Source: Bacteroidales bacterium
Lineage (GTDB): Bacteria; Bacteroidota; Bacteroidia; Bacteroidales; UBA1715
Reading direction: 5' to 3'
Assembly (NCBI GenBank): GCA_024409235.1
Contig: JAKSUA010000011.1
Location: 1-64,000, forward strand
DNA: 64,000 nt
Below are positions 19,326-28,346 of this stretch, piece after piece. The notes under the pieces were generated by a model. The model was given only the letters and a program-made list of their open reading frames with translations. It ran no database searches and was not told where the DNA came from. The number at the start of each line of letters is the position of its first letter. Position 1 is the stretch's first letter. A program made the translations under genes and the position numbers.

Positions 19326-20615
19326 ATGAAAAGAATATCACTACTTGTAACAGTGTTTTTGAGTATTCTTAGCATTGGATTCGCCCAAGAAGATGAAAAG
19401 AGTCTTTCTCTTTCGTTGGAAGAGGCTCGCCAGTATGCGGTAGAACACAACAAAACTCTTCAAAATGCTTCGCTTGATGTACAAATTGCCGAAGCAAATC
19501 GTTGGCAGACAATTTCAACCATGTTGCCACAAGTAAGCGCATCGTATGACTATAACAATATGTGCGGTTACGAAATGGAGATGATGGGAATGAAAATAGC
19601 CATGCCACCATATAGTACACTTGGTTTAACTGCTTCTATTGCATTGACAGGTTCGCAAATAGTGGGCTTGCAAATGCAAAAAATAGCATTAGATATGTCC
19701 GAGATTTCATTGAAGAAAAGCGAACAGGATATTCGTTCTAGTGTAACGACAATTTATATGTCGATTCTTGCTATGGAATCAACTGTTAATTTGCTAGATC
19801 AAAACTTGGAAAACTTGAAGAAATTGCACGAAATGACAGAAAAGTCTGTTGTGATTGGTGTTGCAGAGCAAACTTCTGCAGATCAGTTGTTAGTGCAGGT
19901 TGCAACGATGCAGACAAGCATCAATTCAACAAAACGTTCTCTTGAAATGTTGTACAATTCTTTGATATTGCAATTAGGTTGTGACGTAAATATAAAATTG
20001 GTGTTGACAGACAAAGTAGACAATCTATTGAATGTAGAAGAAACAATGAGTTTGTTGAATACTCAATTTGATTTGGAAAATAATTACAATTATCAATTGT
20101 TAAACAAGAACTTAGAATTATCAAAGAAACAAGTTCTTGCAGAAGAAGTTGCTTTTGCTCCAACTATTAGTGCTTATTATCAATATAGCAATAAACATTA
20201 TTTCAGCGATGAAAAAACTATGGATATGACTCCTCCTAATGTTGTTGGCGCTTCTGTTAGTATTCCATTATGGAAAAGCTGGCAAAGAATGAGCAATATA
20301 AAAGAGGCAAAAATTTCATATAATAAGACTGCAAACACATTGGAGACATCGAAAGATGGATTATTGGTACAGGATAAACAACTTCGTTACAATCTAACTT
20401 CGGCTTACGAAACATATCAAACACAAGAAAGTAACTTGGATGTAACCAAACGCGTTTTTGAAAACATCTCTATCAAGTTTGAATATGGAACAGCTTCAAG
20501 TTTGGAAGTGACAAATGCGAGCACAAATTTGGTGTCGGCTCAAAGCAGTTACATTAACGCGATGTTGCAGTTAATCAATGCAAAGGTTGAATTGGAAAAC
20601 CTTTTGAATAAATAA
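19326..20615 (+). CDS. TolC-family outer-membrane efflux protein
   Basis: The 429-residue protein has a signal peptide (LLVTVFLSILSIGFAQ) and the long helical repeats of the TolC/OEP family. Two related halves begin around LSLEEARQYAVEHNKTLQNA and, near residue 255, NYNYQLLNKNLELSKKQVLA. A final LEVTNASTNLVSAQSSYINA block is typical of the family. It forms the outer-membrane duct of a tripartite pump. The membrane-fusion and RND genes follow on the same strand after 33 and 19 bases. The exported substrate cannot be told from the sequence. Confidence 0.92.
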   Translation: MKRISLLVTVFLSILSIGFAQEDEKSLSLSLEEARQYAVEHNKTLQNASLDVQIAEANRWQTISTMLPQVSASYDYNNMCGYEMEMMGMKIAMPPYSTLGLTASIALTGSQIVGLQMQKIALDMSEISLKKSEQDIRSSVTTIYMSILAMESTVNLLDQNLENLKKLHEMTEKSVVIGVAEQTSADQLLVQVATMQTSINSTKRSLEMLYNSLILQLGCDVNIKLVLTDKVDNLLNVEETMSLLNTQFDLENNYNYQLLNKNLELSKKQVLAEEVAFAPTISAYYQYSNKHYFSDEKTMDMTPPNVVGASVSIPLWKSWQRMSNIKEAKISYNKTANTLETSKDGLLVQDKQLRYNLTSAYETYQTQESNLDVTKRVFENISIKFEYGTASSLEVTNASTNLVSAQSSYINAMLQLINAKVELENLLNK

Positions 20616-20648
20616 AATTGGTAAGAAATATAGGTAAACAGAATAGAT

Positions 20649-21677
20649 ATGAAAAAGATTTTAGTAAACACAGTATTTGCAATTATTGCTATGAGCATGG
20701 TTGGTTGCGGAAACAAGTCTGAAAATAGCGAAACAGGAACTACGGATTCGGTTTCTACGACAGAATTGGTGAAAGTAACTGTTATGGAAGAAACTTCGAT
20801 TGCTAAAAGTTTGGACCTTACAACTACGCTTGAAGGATATGAAACAATGAATATTGCCCCTTCTGTAACAGGTAATATAGAGAAAATTCATGTTGAAGTA
20901 GGTAGCAAAGTTGTTCGTGGACAAAGTCTTGTTACTATGGATCAACAACAATATATCAATGCAAAATTAACAATGAGTAATTTGGAAACAGAAATGAAAC
21001 GTGTTCAGGCATTGAAAGAAACAGGTAATGTTACTCAACAAGTGTATGATCAAACAAAATTAGGTTACGATCAAGCAAAACAAGCACTTGAATTCTTAAC
21101 AAAAAACACTTTTGTAAAAGCCGATTTTGCAGGTGTTATTTCTGCAAAAAATTATGAAAATGGTGAAATGTATGCCGGCGCTCCAATTCTTGTGTTGACT
21201 CAAATAAAGACTTTGAAAGCTTTTGTAAATGTCCCTGAAACATATTTCTCAATGGTAAAGGAGGGAATGAAGGTTGATGTTATTTCCGACATCTATCCTG
21301 ATAAAACATTTGAAGGTGTTGTAGAAATTATTTATCCAACACTTGATGCAACAACTCACACATTTAAGGTAAAAATTAAAATCCCTAACGATGACGAAGT
21401 TCTTCGTCCAGGTATGTATTCTCATACAAAATTGGCGTTAGGTGAAATGAATGCAATCGTAGTTCCTTACCAAGCAGTATTGAAATTGCAAGGTTCTAAC
21501 GATCGTTATGTATTCGTAAACGAGAATGGCGTAGCAAAACGTGTTGCTGTAGAATTAGGTCAACGTTTTGACGATAAGATTGAAGTTATCTCTACTGAAT
21601 TATCAAAAGGTATGCAGTTGATCACAACTGGTCAATCTCGTTTGAATGATGGCGTTGCTATAGAAATTGCTGAATAA
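20649..21677 (+). CDS. RND efflux periplasmic adaptor (membrane-fusion lipoprotein)
   Basis: The 342-residue protein starts with a lipoprotein signal: MKKILVNTVFAIIAMSMVGC, with the lipidated Cys at position 20. The biotinyl-lipoyl-like half-motifs follow, NIAPSVTGNIEKIHVEVGSK and later FAGVISAKNYENGEMYAGAP. They flank a helical hairpin of about 60 residues, then beta-barrel and membrane-proximal domains. This is the HlyD/AcrA adaptor architecture. It links the RND pump in the inner membrane to the TolC-like duct encoded upstream. Confidence 0.93.
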   Translation: MKKILVNTVFAIIAMSMVGCGNKSENSETGTTDSVSTTELVKVTVMEETSIAKSLDLTTTLEGYETMNIAPSVTGNIEKIHVEVGSKVVRGQSLVTMDQQQYINAKLTMSNLETEMKRVQALKETGNVTQQVYDQTKLGYDQAKQALEFLTKNTFVKADFAGVISAKNYENGEMYAGAPILVLTQIKTLKAFVNVPETYFSMVKEGMKVDVISDIYPDKTFEGVVEIIYPTLDATTHTFKVKIKIPNDDEVLRPGMYSHTKLALGEMNAIVVPYQAVLKLQGSNDRYVFVNENGVAKRVAVELGQRFDDKIEVISTELSKGMQLITTGQSRLNDGVAIEIAE

Positions 21678-21696
21678 TCTGTAAAATGTAAGGACT

Positions 21697-24600
21697 ATGA
21701 TTTACAAGACCGCCATAAATAAACCAGTTACCACAGCATTGATTTTCGTTGCTGTGATGATTTTAGGTGTATTTTCTTTTAAAAAATTACCTATCGATCA
21801 GTTCCCAGAAATTGAACCTCCTTATGTTACAGTAATGACAGCATATCCAGGTGCCAATGCTTCTGAAATTGAAACAAACGTAACTAAGGTTATCGAAAAT
21901 GCCTTGAACTCTGTTGATGGTTTGAAGGATTTGCATTCAAATTCAAAGGATAATATCTCTGTTGTTACTATGGAATTTGAATGGGGTTCTAACATCGATG
22001 AAACCATGAACGATATTCGTTCGTATGTTGACTTGGTATACGATAATCTACCTGATGGTGTGGGCCGTCCAACTATCTTGAAATTGAATTCAAGTGCAAT
22101 GCCTATCATTGTGTATGGTTTCACTGCAAGTGAAAGTTATTCTGGTTTGGACAAAATCTTGGAAGATAAGGTTACAAACGTGTTGAACCGTATCGATGGT
22201 ATTGGTAACTTGACAATCTCTGGTGCTCCAGATCGATATATTTATATTGACCTGGATCCAAATCAACTTGATGCGTATCATTTAAGTGTTGAGGCTGTTG
22301 GTAATGCAATTAGTACTAACAACTTTAACTTGGCTTCTGGTACTGTTAAAATGGGTAAGGAACAATATCAACTTCGTGTTGAAAGTGAATATAAAGAAAG
22401 TTCTGAAATTAACGATGTTGTAGTCATGACAACTCCTGATGGAAAACAAGTGTTTGTTCGTGATTTGGCAACAGTTCGTGATACTATTAAAGATGTTACT
22501 TTGGATGAAAAAATTGACGGTCGTGATGCTGCTCGTTTGATTATTTCAAAGCAAACAGGTGCAAATACGGTTGAAATATGTCGTCAAGTACGTAAGCAAA
22601 TGGAGAAAATCAAGAAAACTCTTCCTCCTGATGTGAACGTAATCTTAATCCGTGATGGTTCTGAAGAAATTGAAAATGCAATTAATTCTTTGGAAGAATC
22701 GGTAATGTACGCGTTATTATTCGTGGTATTAGTTGTATGGTTCTTCTTGGGTAATTGGCGTACGACTATTATTATTGGTGTGACTATTCCGATTGCATTG
22801 GTAACGGCATTCATTTATTTGCTTGCAACTGGAAGTTCGTTGAACATCATTTCGTTGGCTTCTCTTTCTATTGCCATCGGTATGGTTGTGGATGATGCCA
22901 TTGTGGTCTTGGAAAATATTTCAAAACATATCGATCGTGGCGCCAGTCCGCGTGAGGCTTCTATTTATGCAACCAATGAGGTATGGACTTCGGTTATTGC
23001 AACAACATTGGTAATTGTTGTGGTATTCGTTCCTCTTACATTCTTAACTGGTATCGCAGGTATTATGTTTAAGGAACTTGGTTGGATTGTAACTATCGTT
23101 GTTTGTACATCTACAACAGTTGCAATTTCTTTAACGCCGATGATGTCTTCTAAGTTATTGAAAGGTAAACCAGTTTACTTATCTGTTGCTGAAAGAATCG
23201 AAGCCGAAAAGAAACAAGCTGAAAAGAATACAAAATCATTGTGGGGTAAAATTAATGCAATGTTCGAAGCTATTGAAGCTTGGTATGCACGTGTTCTTCG
23301 TGTTTGTTTGAACCATAAAAAGACTACAATTTTTGTGTCTATTCTTTTGTTTGTCATCTCTATGTTGCCTATGGCTATGGGTAAGATTGGTATGGACTTT
23401 ATGAAAGAACAAGATAATGGTCAGTTCTCTTTAACAATAGAGTTACAACGTGGTACTCGTTTGGAAGAAACTATGGCAACAGCACGTAAGGCTGAAGCAA
23501 CTATCCGAGAAGTTATCGGTGAAGATTTGATTTTGATTGCAACTTCAACAGGTTCTAACGACGACGGTGGTCTTTCGGCATTGTTCTCTTCTACCGATAA
23601 TATTACTATTAGTATGACGGTAAGAACTACAAAGAAATATGCTCGTAAAACTGATAGAACTATCTTCGATATGCAGGAACAAGTTCGTCAGGCTATGAAG
23701 AAATATCCAGAGATAATCAACTGTATCGTTGGCTCAAGCGGTATGGGTATGGGCGGAAACTCTATCGATGTCGAAATTTATGGTTATGATTTCGACAAAA
23801 CCATGAATACGGCATTGGCACTTAAAAATTCATTGAAAAATGTTGAAGGTGCTCGTGACGTTAAAATTGACCGTAAGGAAGACCGTGCAGAGTTACAGAT
23901 TATCTTCGATAAAGAAAAAATAGCTCGTCTTGGTTTGAACTCAACAACTGCTGCAGCTTATGTTCGTTATAGAATTTATGGTATGACTGCAGGATATTTC
24001 CGAGAAGATGGTGAAGAATACGATATCGTTGTTCGTTTGAAAGAAGAATATCGTAGTAGTATTTCTGATATAGAAAATCTTTCATTTATGACTGCAACTG
24101 GTCAACAAGTTAAATTGAAAGAAATTGCAGAAATCAAAGAATATTGGTGTCCTCCAGAAATTGCAAGAAAGAACCGTCAACGTATCGTTACAGTATCGGT
24201 AACTCCATACCAAACATCTTTGAGTGAGTTGGCACAAGGTATCCAAGCTGTAATCGATAAGATGGATGTACCACAAGGGGTGTCTTTGAATGTAGGTGGT
24301 AGTTATGAAGATCAACAAGAGTCATTTGGTGACATGGGAATGTTGGCATTGTTGATACTTTTATTGGTGTACATCGTAATGGCATCTCAATTCGAATCGT
24401 TCTCAAAACCATTCTTAATTATGATGGCCGTTCCTTTCGCTCTATCAGGTGTTGTTCTTGCACTTCTTGTTACAGGTGAAAACTTGGATATGGTTGGCGC
24501 ACTTGGTATAGTCTTATTGATTGGTATTGTTGTGAAGAACGGTATCGTGCTTGTTGACTATATCAATTTGATGCGTGAACGTGGTTACGAAATGAACGAA

Positions 24601-24903
24601 GCTATCGCTTTGTCTGGTCAATCTCGTATGCGTCCGGTATTGATGACTGCTTTCACAACTGTACTTGGTATGGTGCCAATGGCATTGAGCCGTAGTGAAG
24701 GTTCTGAACTTTGGAATACAATGGGATATGTGGTAATTGGTGGTTTGACAGTTTCAACATTGGTTACATTGATTATCGTTCCTGTATTGTATGGCGTCAT
24801 GGCAAAACATGGTGAACAAGACAAAGAAGCAGAAGTTCGTAAATCATTCGTATTCATGAATATCGAATTAGAAGAAGAAAATAATAATCAAAATCAAAAC
24901 TAA
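21697..24903 (+). CDS. RND-family multidrug transporter, AcrB/HAE1-like
   Basis: The 1068-residue protein has the twelve-helix RND plan with two large periplasmic loops. The start YKTAINKPVTTALIFVAVMI is typical. The proton-relay aspartates lie in GMVVDDAIVVLENI (helix 4), and the matching Lys lies in GIVVKNGIVLVDYI (helix 10). It is more like the HAE1 drug-efflux class than heavy-metal CzcA pumps, though the substrate is unknown. It completes the tripartite operon begun by the TolC-like and adaptor genes. Codon use favours T- and G-ending codons, as expected for a coding strand rich in G and T in this part of the window. Confidence 0.95.
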   Translation: MIYKTAINKPVTTALIFVAVMILGVFSFKKLPIDQFPEIEPPYVTVMTAYPGANASEIETNVTKVIENALNSVDGLKDLHSNSKDNISVVTMEFEWGSNIDETMNDIRSYVDLVYDNLPDGVGRPTILKLNSSAMPIIVYGFTASESYSGLDKILEDKVTNVLNRIDGIGNLTISGAPDRYIYIDLDPNQLDAYHLSVEAVGNAISTNNFNLASGTVKMGKEQYQLRVESEYKESSEINDVVVMTTPDGKQVFVRDLATVRDTIKDVTLDEKIDGRDAARLIISKQTGANTVEICRQVRKQMEKIKKTLPPDVNVILIRDGSEEIENAINSLEESVMYALLFVVLVVWFFLGNWRTTIIIGVTIPIALVTAFIYLLATGSSLNIISLASLSIAIGMVVDDAIVVLENISKHIDRGASPREASIYATNEVWTSVIATTLVIVVVFVPLTFLTGIAGIMFKELGWIVTIVVCTSTTVAISLTPMMSSKLLKGKPVYLSVAERIEAEKKQAEKNTKSLWGKINAMFEAIEAWYARVLRVCLNHKKTTIFVSILLFVISMLPMAMGKIGMDFMKEQDNGQFSLTIELQRGTRLEETMATARKAEATIREVIGEDLILIATSTGSNDDGGLSALFSSTDNITISMTVRTTKKYARKTDRTIFDMQEQVRQAMKKYPEIINCIVGSSGMGMGGNSIDVEIYGYDFDKTMNTALALKNSLKNVEGARDVKIDRKEDRAELQIIFDKEKIARLGLNSTTAAAYVRYRIYGMTAGYFREDGEEYDIVVRLKEEYRSSISDIENLSFMTATGQQVKLKEIAEIKEYWCPPEIARKNRQRIVTVSVTPYQTSLSELAQGIQAVIDKMDVPQGVSLNVGGSYEDQQESFGDMGMLALLILLLVYIVMASQFESFSKPFLIMMAVPFALSGVVLALLVTGENLDMVGALGIVLLIGIVVKNGIVLVDYINLMRERGYEMNEAIALSGQSRMRPVLMTAFTTVLGMVPMALSRSEGSELWNTMGYVVIGGLTVSTLVTLIIVPVLYGVMAKHGEQDKEAEVRKSFVFMNIELEEENNNQNQN

Positions 24904-24910
24904 ATTGCCG

Positions 24911-24966
24911 ATTGACAATTGGGGAACTTCCTCAATTGTCAATTATCAATTGTCAATTATCAATTA
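24911..24966. repeat. Inverted repeat plus 14-bp tandem repeat
   Basis: An 11-bp perfect inverted repeat (24911-24921 and 24933-24943) surrounds an 11-base loop. Its right arm runs into two and a half exact copies of TCAATTGTCAATTA (24932-24945, 24946-24959, 24960-24966). The block ends 2 bases before the start codon of the PII-like gene, so it replaces any normal ribosome-binding region. It could form a hairpin in the mRNA between the pump gene and the PII-like gene. Confidence 0.8.
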
Positions 24967-24968
24967 TT

Positions 24969-25262
24969 ATGAAAGCGGTATTTATTACATTTAATCAAGC
25001 AAACACAGAACGTGTTGAATATATATTGGATTCATTGAATGTTCGTGGATTCACATTTTGGGAAGATGTGCAAGGTCGTGGTTCAAAAACAGGTGACCCA
25101 CATCGTGGTACCCATACTTGGCCGGAAATGAACTCGGCTGTAATTTCAATTGTAGAAGATGACCAAGTTGAGCCAATTCTTACATTGGTAAAGAAACTTG
25201 ACAAACGAAATACTGATGTGGGTATTCGTGCTTTTGTTTGGAATGTGGAACAAACAGTGTAG
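24969..25262 (+). CDS. Small PII/DUF3240-like protein
   Basis: The ATG at 24969 gives 97 residues beginning MKAVFITFNQANTERVEYIL. An in-frame ATG 57 bases upstream would translate the repeat block and is rejected. The pattern is a beta strand, a helix, a long loop with WEDVQGRGSKTGDPHRGTHT, then strands with NSAVISIVEDDQVEPILTLV. It resembles the ferredoxin-like fold of PII-type regulators and the DUF3240 proteins found after some RND operons. It lies directly downstream of the RND gene and just before a strong terminator, so it is probably the fourth gene of the operon. The family call is by fold and context. Confidence 0.5.
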   Translation: MKAVFITFNQANTERVEYILDSLNVRGFTFWEDVQGRGSKTGDPHRGTHTWPEMNSAVISIVEDDQVEPILTLVKKLDKRNTDVGIRAFVWNVEQTV

Positions 25263-25270
25263 TGTGTTAT

Positions 25271-25302
25271 TCCCTATTGGTTTTCCAATAGGGATTTTTT
25301 TT
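25271..25302 (+). terminator. Intrinsic terminator of the efflux operon
   Basis: A perfect 9-bp stem (25272-25280 with 25285-25293) has a TTTT loop and is followed by A and eight T residues. It lies 9 bases beyond the stop of the PII-like gene. Confidence 0.95.
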
Positions 25303-25346
25303 GAAACGCGCCTTGTCGTTTCTTTGGTATTTCTCTTATTATTTGT

Positions 25347-26336
25347 ATGATTTCAATGATGATTTTTGCCGCCATTGTGTTAGGAATTTTAGTAGCTATT
25401 ATTCCGCAAATTGCTTGGCTTTTGGTGTTTCTTATTTCAAAGGTTTTTCATTTTAGTTGCTCGTACGCTTCGTTTGGATATACTTCGGTAGGTTTGGTTG
25501 TATTCGCATGGGCAATATTAGCCTATGGTTTCTTTTTTGGACGTTTCACATTGGATATTAATTCGGTGAAATATGCCAATAAAGACTTACCAGAAGCTTT
25601 TAATGGATATAGAATTGTTCATATAAGTGACTTGCATTTATCTACATTTGACGATAATCATCAAAAGTTACAAGATTTCGTCGATAGTATTAATGCACAA
25701 AATCCTGATGCAATTTGTTTTACAGGCGATTTGGTTTCTTTAGGTGTAGAGGAAGTGTTGCCGTGTAAGGAAATATTGAAAAATCTTCATGCACGTGATG
25801 GTATCTTCTCGGTACTTGGAAATCATGACTTTTTAATTTATTCTCGTAAATTTAATTCTGCAACTGAGCGAGAAGAGGCAGTGGAACAATTGGCAAGATT
25901 TGAGCGCGAGGAACTTGGTTGGAATCTGTTACGTAATCAAAATTGTGTTATTACTCGCAATGGTGAAACGCTTACTTTTGTTGGAGTTGACAATCAGAAC
26001 TGTGCGAATCAAGGATTTAAAACTATAGCTCGTGGTAGACTGCAAGATGCATTGCAAGGAACAGATGGTTTCAGAATCTTGTTGTCGCACGATCCAAGCC
26101 ATTGGCAAGGAGAGGTTTTACCACAAACCGATATTCCACTAACATTGAGTGGACATACACATGCCGCACAAATAAAATTATTTGGTTGGACTCCGGCAAA
26201 ATGGTCTTTCATTGAAACGGATGGAATGTATGAGAAAGATGGACAAAATTTGTATGTGAATGTAGGTCTTGGATGTACAATGCCTGTTCGTTTAGGTGCC
26301 AATGCAGAGATTACGGTAATTACGTTACATAGATAA
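25347..26336 (+). CDS. Membrane-anchored metallophosphoesterase, YkuE-like
   Basis: The 329-residue protein has two N-terminal membrane helices (about residues 3-28 and 44-62). A calcineurin-like phosphoesterase domain follows, with all metal-binding motifs in order: ISDLHLS, FTGDLVSLG, LGNHDF, LLSHDPSHW and LSGHTHAAQ. Homologues such as YkuE act on lipid-linked or small phosphate esters at the membrane, but the substrate here is unknown. It stands alone between a terminator and the convergent mnmA gene. Confidence 0.88.
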   Translation: MISMMIFAAIVLGILVAIIPQIAWLLVFLISKVFHFSCSYASFGYTSVGLVVFAWAILAYGFFFGRFTLDINSVKYANKDLPEAFNGYRIVHISDLHLSTFDDNHQKLQDFVDSINAQNPDAICFTGDLVSLGVEEVLPCKEILKNLHARDGIFSVLGNHDFLIYSRKFNSATEREEAVEQLARFEREELGWNLLRNQNCVITRNGETLTFVGVDNQNCANQGFKTIARGRLQDALQGTDGFRILLSHDPSHWQGEVLPQTDIPLTLSGHTHAAQIKLFGWTPAKWSFIETDGMYEKDGQNLYVNVGLGCTMPVRLGANAEITVITLHR

Positions 26337-26347
26337 TGATTTGTTGT

Positions 26348-26407
26348 GGCAGAACACTGCCCGTACGATTAAAATGGAAGCCGTCGGGGCGGGGCTCTGC
26401 TCCGCCC
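26348..26407. repeat. GC-rich double hairpin, REP-like
   Basis: Two hairpins lie between the convergent metallophosphoesterase and mnmA genes. The first is GGCAG-N4-CTGCC (26348-26361). The second pairs GGGCGGGGC (26387-26395) with GCTCCGCCC (26399-26407) around a 3-base loop, with one G.T pair. The second is strikingly GC-rich for this AT-rich sequence. The arrangement recalls REP/BIME palindromes, which occur as dispersed copies; only one copy is seen in this window. It may also serve as a weak terminator. Confidence 0.55.
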
Positions 26408-26470
26408 AATTTGTTGGCGAAATAATTATTGGTAAAAATCCCTTATTTTATTTATTTGGATTTGAGGAAT

Positions 26471-27628
26471 CTAAATTCTTTTGTTTATGATTCCGCCACC
26501 AAGTACCACACCATTTTCGTAAATTACAACAGACTGGCCTGGAGCTATTGCTTTTTGTGGTGTTGCAAATGTAAACTTCCATGCTTGACCAATGAATGTT
26601 TCATTGTCTGTTGGAGTATATTTTTCTATAATTGCAGAAACGACTTTACTGGCTAATCTGGTTTTTATTGTTGCTTCAAAAGATTCCTGTGGTTCAATGT
26701 TGTTTGGCCAGACAAAATCGTCAGCGATAAATGACTGTACTTGTAATGCTTCGATGGGAGCAAGTACTACTTGATTTTTTTCGGCATCGATGGAATGTAC
26801 ATATACAGGATATGAAACAGCAACGCCTAAACCTTTTCGTTGACCAATTGTGTAGTGTTCAATGCCTTTATGCTTTCCAAGAAATTTTCCTTCCAAATCA
26901 ACTATGTCGCCTTCAACACATGGCTTGTCGGCAAAAAGGATATCAAAGTATTGTGGATCGATAAAATCCTGGCTTTCTAAATGATTTGCAGCCTGTAGTT
27001 TTGCTTCGTGAGCCAGTTCAAAAACTTCTTTTTTGCTGATGTTTGCGAGTGGGAAGCGAACTTTTTCCAATGTTGTACTTGGAACTCGGTAAATAAAATA
27101 TGTCTGGTCTTTTGTTATGTCTTTTGCTTGTGCAATCATATATGGTTTCTGGTCGGTACCATATAGCCCATCTTTCGGTTTCACAACTTTTGCATAATGT
27201 CCGGTACAGAAGTAATCGTACGAGATACCTAGTTTTTCAATGTTTGTAAGCATTGCTTTGAATTTCATCGTTGCATTACATTTAATGCATGGATTTGGAG
27301 TACGGCCAGCACGATATTCTTTTTTGAAATATTCTAATACATTGGCTTTGTATTCTTCGTGAAGATCAATTACGTGATATTCAATATTGTTTTCTTTACA
27401 GAATTGCTCACATTCTGCTATACTATCGGACTCATTGGCGTCAAAACAATGTTCTTTTGCACTTTGTATTTTAGGAAAACTGTCATCCCAAAGAGACATT
27501 GTTACACCGATTACTTTACATCCACGTTTTTTTAGAAGAAGAGCAGTAAGAGTTGAATCAACACCTCCCGACATTCCTACTAAAACAGTGTCGCCAGCTT
27601 TAGGCAACTCTTGCTCTATAAATTCCAT
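26471..27628 (-). CDS. mnmA: tRNA 2-thiouridylase MnmA-like
   Basis: MnmA activates uridine 34 of certain tRNAs with ATP and replaces its oxygen with sulfur. The 385-residue protein has the ATP-pyrophosphatase P-loop GMSGGVDST (residues 18-26), the catalytic-site Cys pair in GRTPNPCIKCN (Cys114 and Cys117) and HYTIGQRKGLG. The second catalytic cysteine is usually in a segment such as ESxxICFI. Here the aligned segment reads ESQDFIDPQYF and has no cysteine, so sulfur transfer may use a different residue or an iron-sulfur cluster. It starts 1 base after the racemase stop, at the end of a minus-strand series leading back to the sulfate-assimilation genes. Confidence 0.88.
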   Translation of the reverse strand: MEFIEQELPKAGDTVLVGMSGGVDSTLTALLLKKRGCKVIGVTMSLWDDSFPKIQSAKEHCFDANESDSIAECEQFCKENNIEYHVIDLHEEYKANVLEYFKKEYRAGRTPNPCIKCNATMKFKAMLTNIEKLGISYDYFCTGHYAKVVKPKDGLYGTDQKPYMIAQAKDITKDQTYFIYRVPSTTLEKVRFPLANISKKEVFELAHEAKLQAANHLESQDFIDPQYFDILFADKPCVEGDIVDLEGKFLGKHKGIEHYTIGQRKGLGVAVSYPVYVHSIDAEKNQVVLAPIEALQVQSFIADDFVWPNNIEPQESFEATIKTRLASKVVSAIIEKYTPTDNETFIGQAWKFTFATPQKAIAPGQSVVIYENGVVLGGGIINKRI

Positions 27629-27629
27629 G

Positions 27630-28319
27630 TTATTTTGCTTTATCGTAAATTGCTGCAGAATGAATAATTGTTGAGTTTAATGCAGGAACCGATAAGTCGC
27701 CATCTTTTATAATTAATGGTAATTCGGTACATCCTAGTAATACGCCGTCAATATTGTATCGTTGTATATATTTCTCGGCTAATGCAATTATTGCTTCTTT
27801 CTCTTCTTGGAGAATGATGCCATTTTCAAGGTTTGGAAAGATAATGCTTCCAATTATTTTTTGATCAATACAGGATGGAGTTACCGATTGAATATTGCAG
27901 GCGTGTAGTGCTTGTTCATACATTCTGCTGCTCATTGTGGTAACTGTACCTAAAATCAGAATATTGTGAAAATTCCCTTGTTTAATTGTATCAACAACGG
28001 CATCAACAATATTAATGAGAGGTAAAGAAAATGGTTCGTTAATTTTGTTTAAAACAGTGTGTGGGGTATTAGAGCAAATTGCCACGATTTCAGCACCTGC
28101 AGCTTGTAAAGAGTTTACACTTTTGCTTAAGATTTTTTGAATCTCCTTGATATTTCCTTCATCAAGTGCGGCAACAATTGTGTTCATTTTAATGCTGTCG
28201 ATAACTAATTCAGGATAGTCATCAAGGCCGAAATCTGCGTGATACAATCGATTAATTTCCCAATAATAGTCGATTGTGGATGCAGGTCCAATACCGCCGA
28301 TTAAACCAATTTTCTTCAT
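27630..28319 (-). CDS. Aspartate/glutamate racemase family protein
   Basis: The 229-residue protein belongs to the cofactor-independent Asp/Glu racemase superfamily. It has the N-terminal motif GLIGGIGPASTIDYY and two catalytic cysteine motifs, ICSNTPHT (about residue 80) and GCTELPL (about residue 192). The spacing fits aspartate racemases of the YgeA type rather than MurI glutamate racemase, but substrate preference cannot be fixed. It lies between pstB and mnmA, 27 bases after pstB and 1 base before mnmA, and probably shares their transcript. Confidence 0.85.
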   Translation of the reverse strand: MKKIGLIGGIGPASTIDYYWEINRLYHADFGLDDYPELVIDSIKMNTIVAALDEGNIKEIQKILSKSVNSLQAAGAEIVAICSNTPHTVLNKINEPFSLPLINIVDAVVDTIKQGNFHNILILGTVTTMSSRMYEQALHACNIQSVTPSCIDQKIIGSIIFPNLENGIILQEEKEAIIALAEKYIQRYNIDGVLLGCTELPLIIKDGDLSVPALNSTIIHSAAIYDKAK

Positions 28320-28346
28320 TACAATATGCGAATAATTATGTGAAAT

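Noticed and set aside
26348-26407. Considered as the end of an insertion sequence
   Set aside because: No transposase, matching inverted repeat or target duplication is seen nearby.
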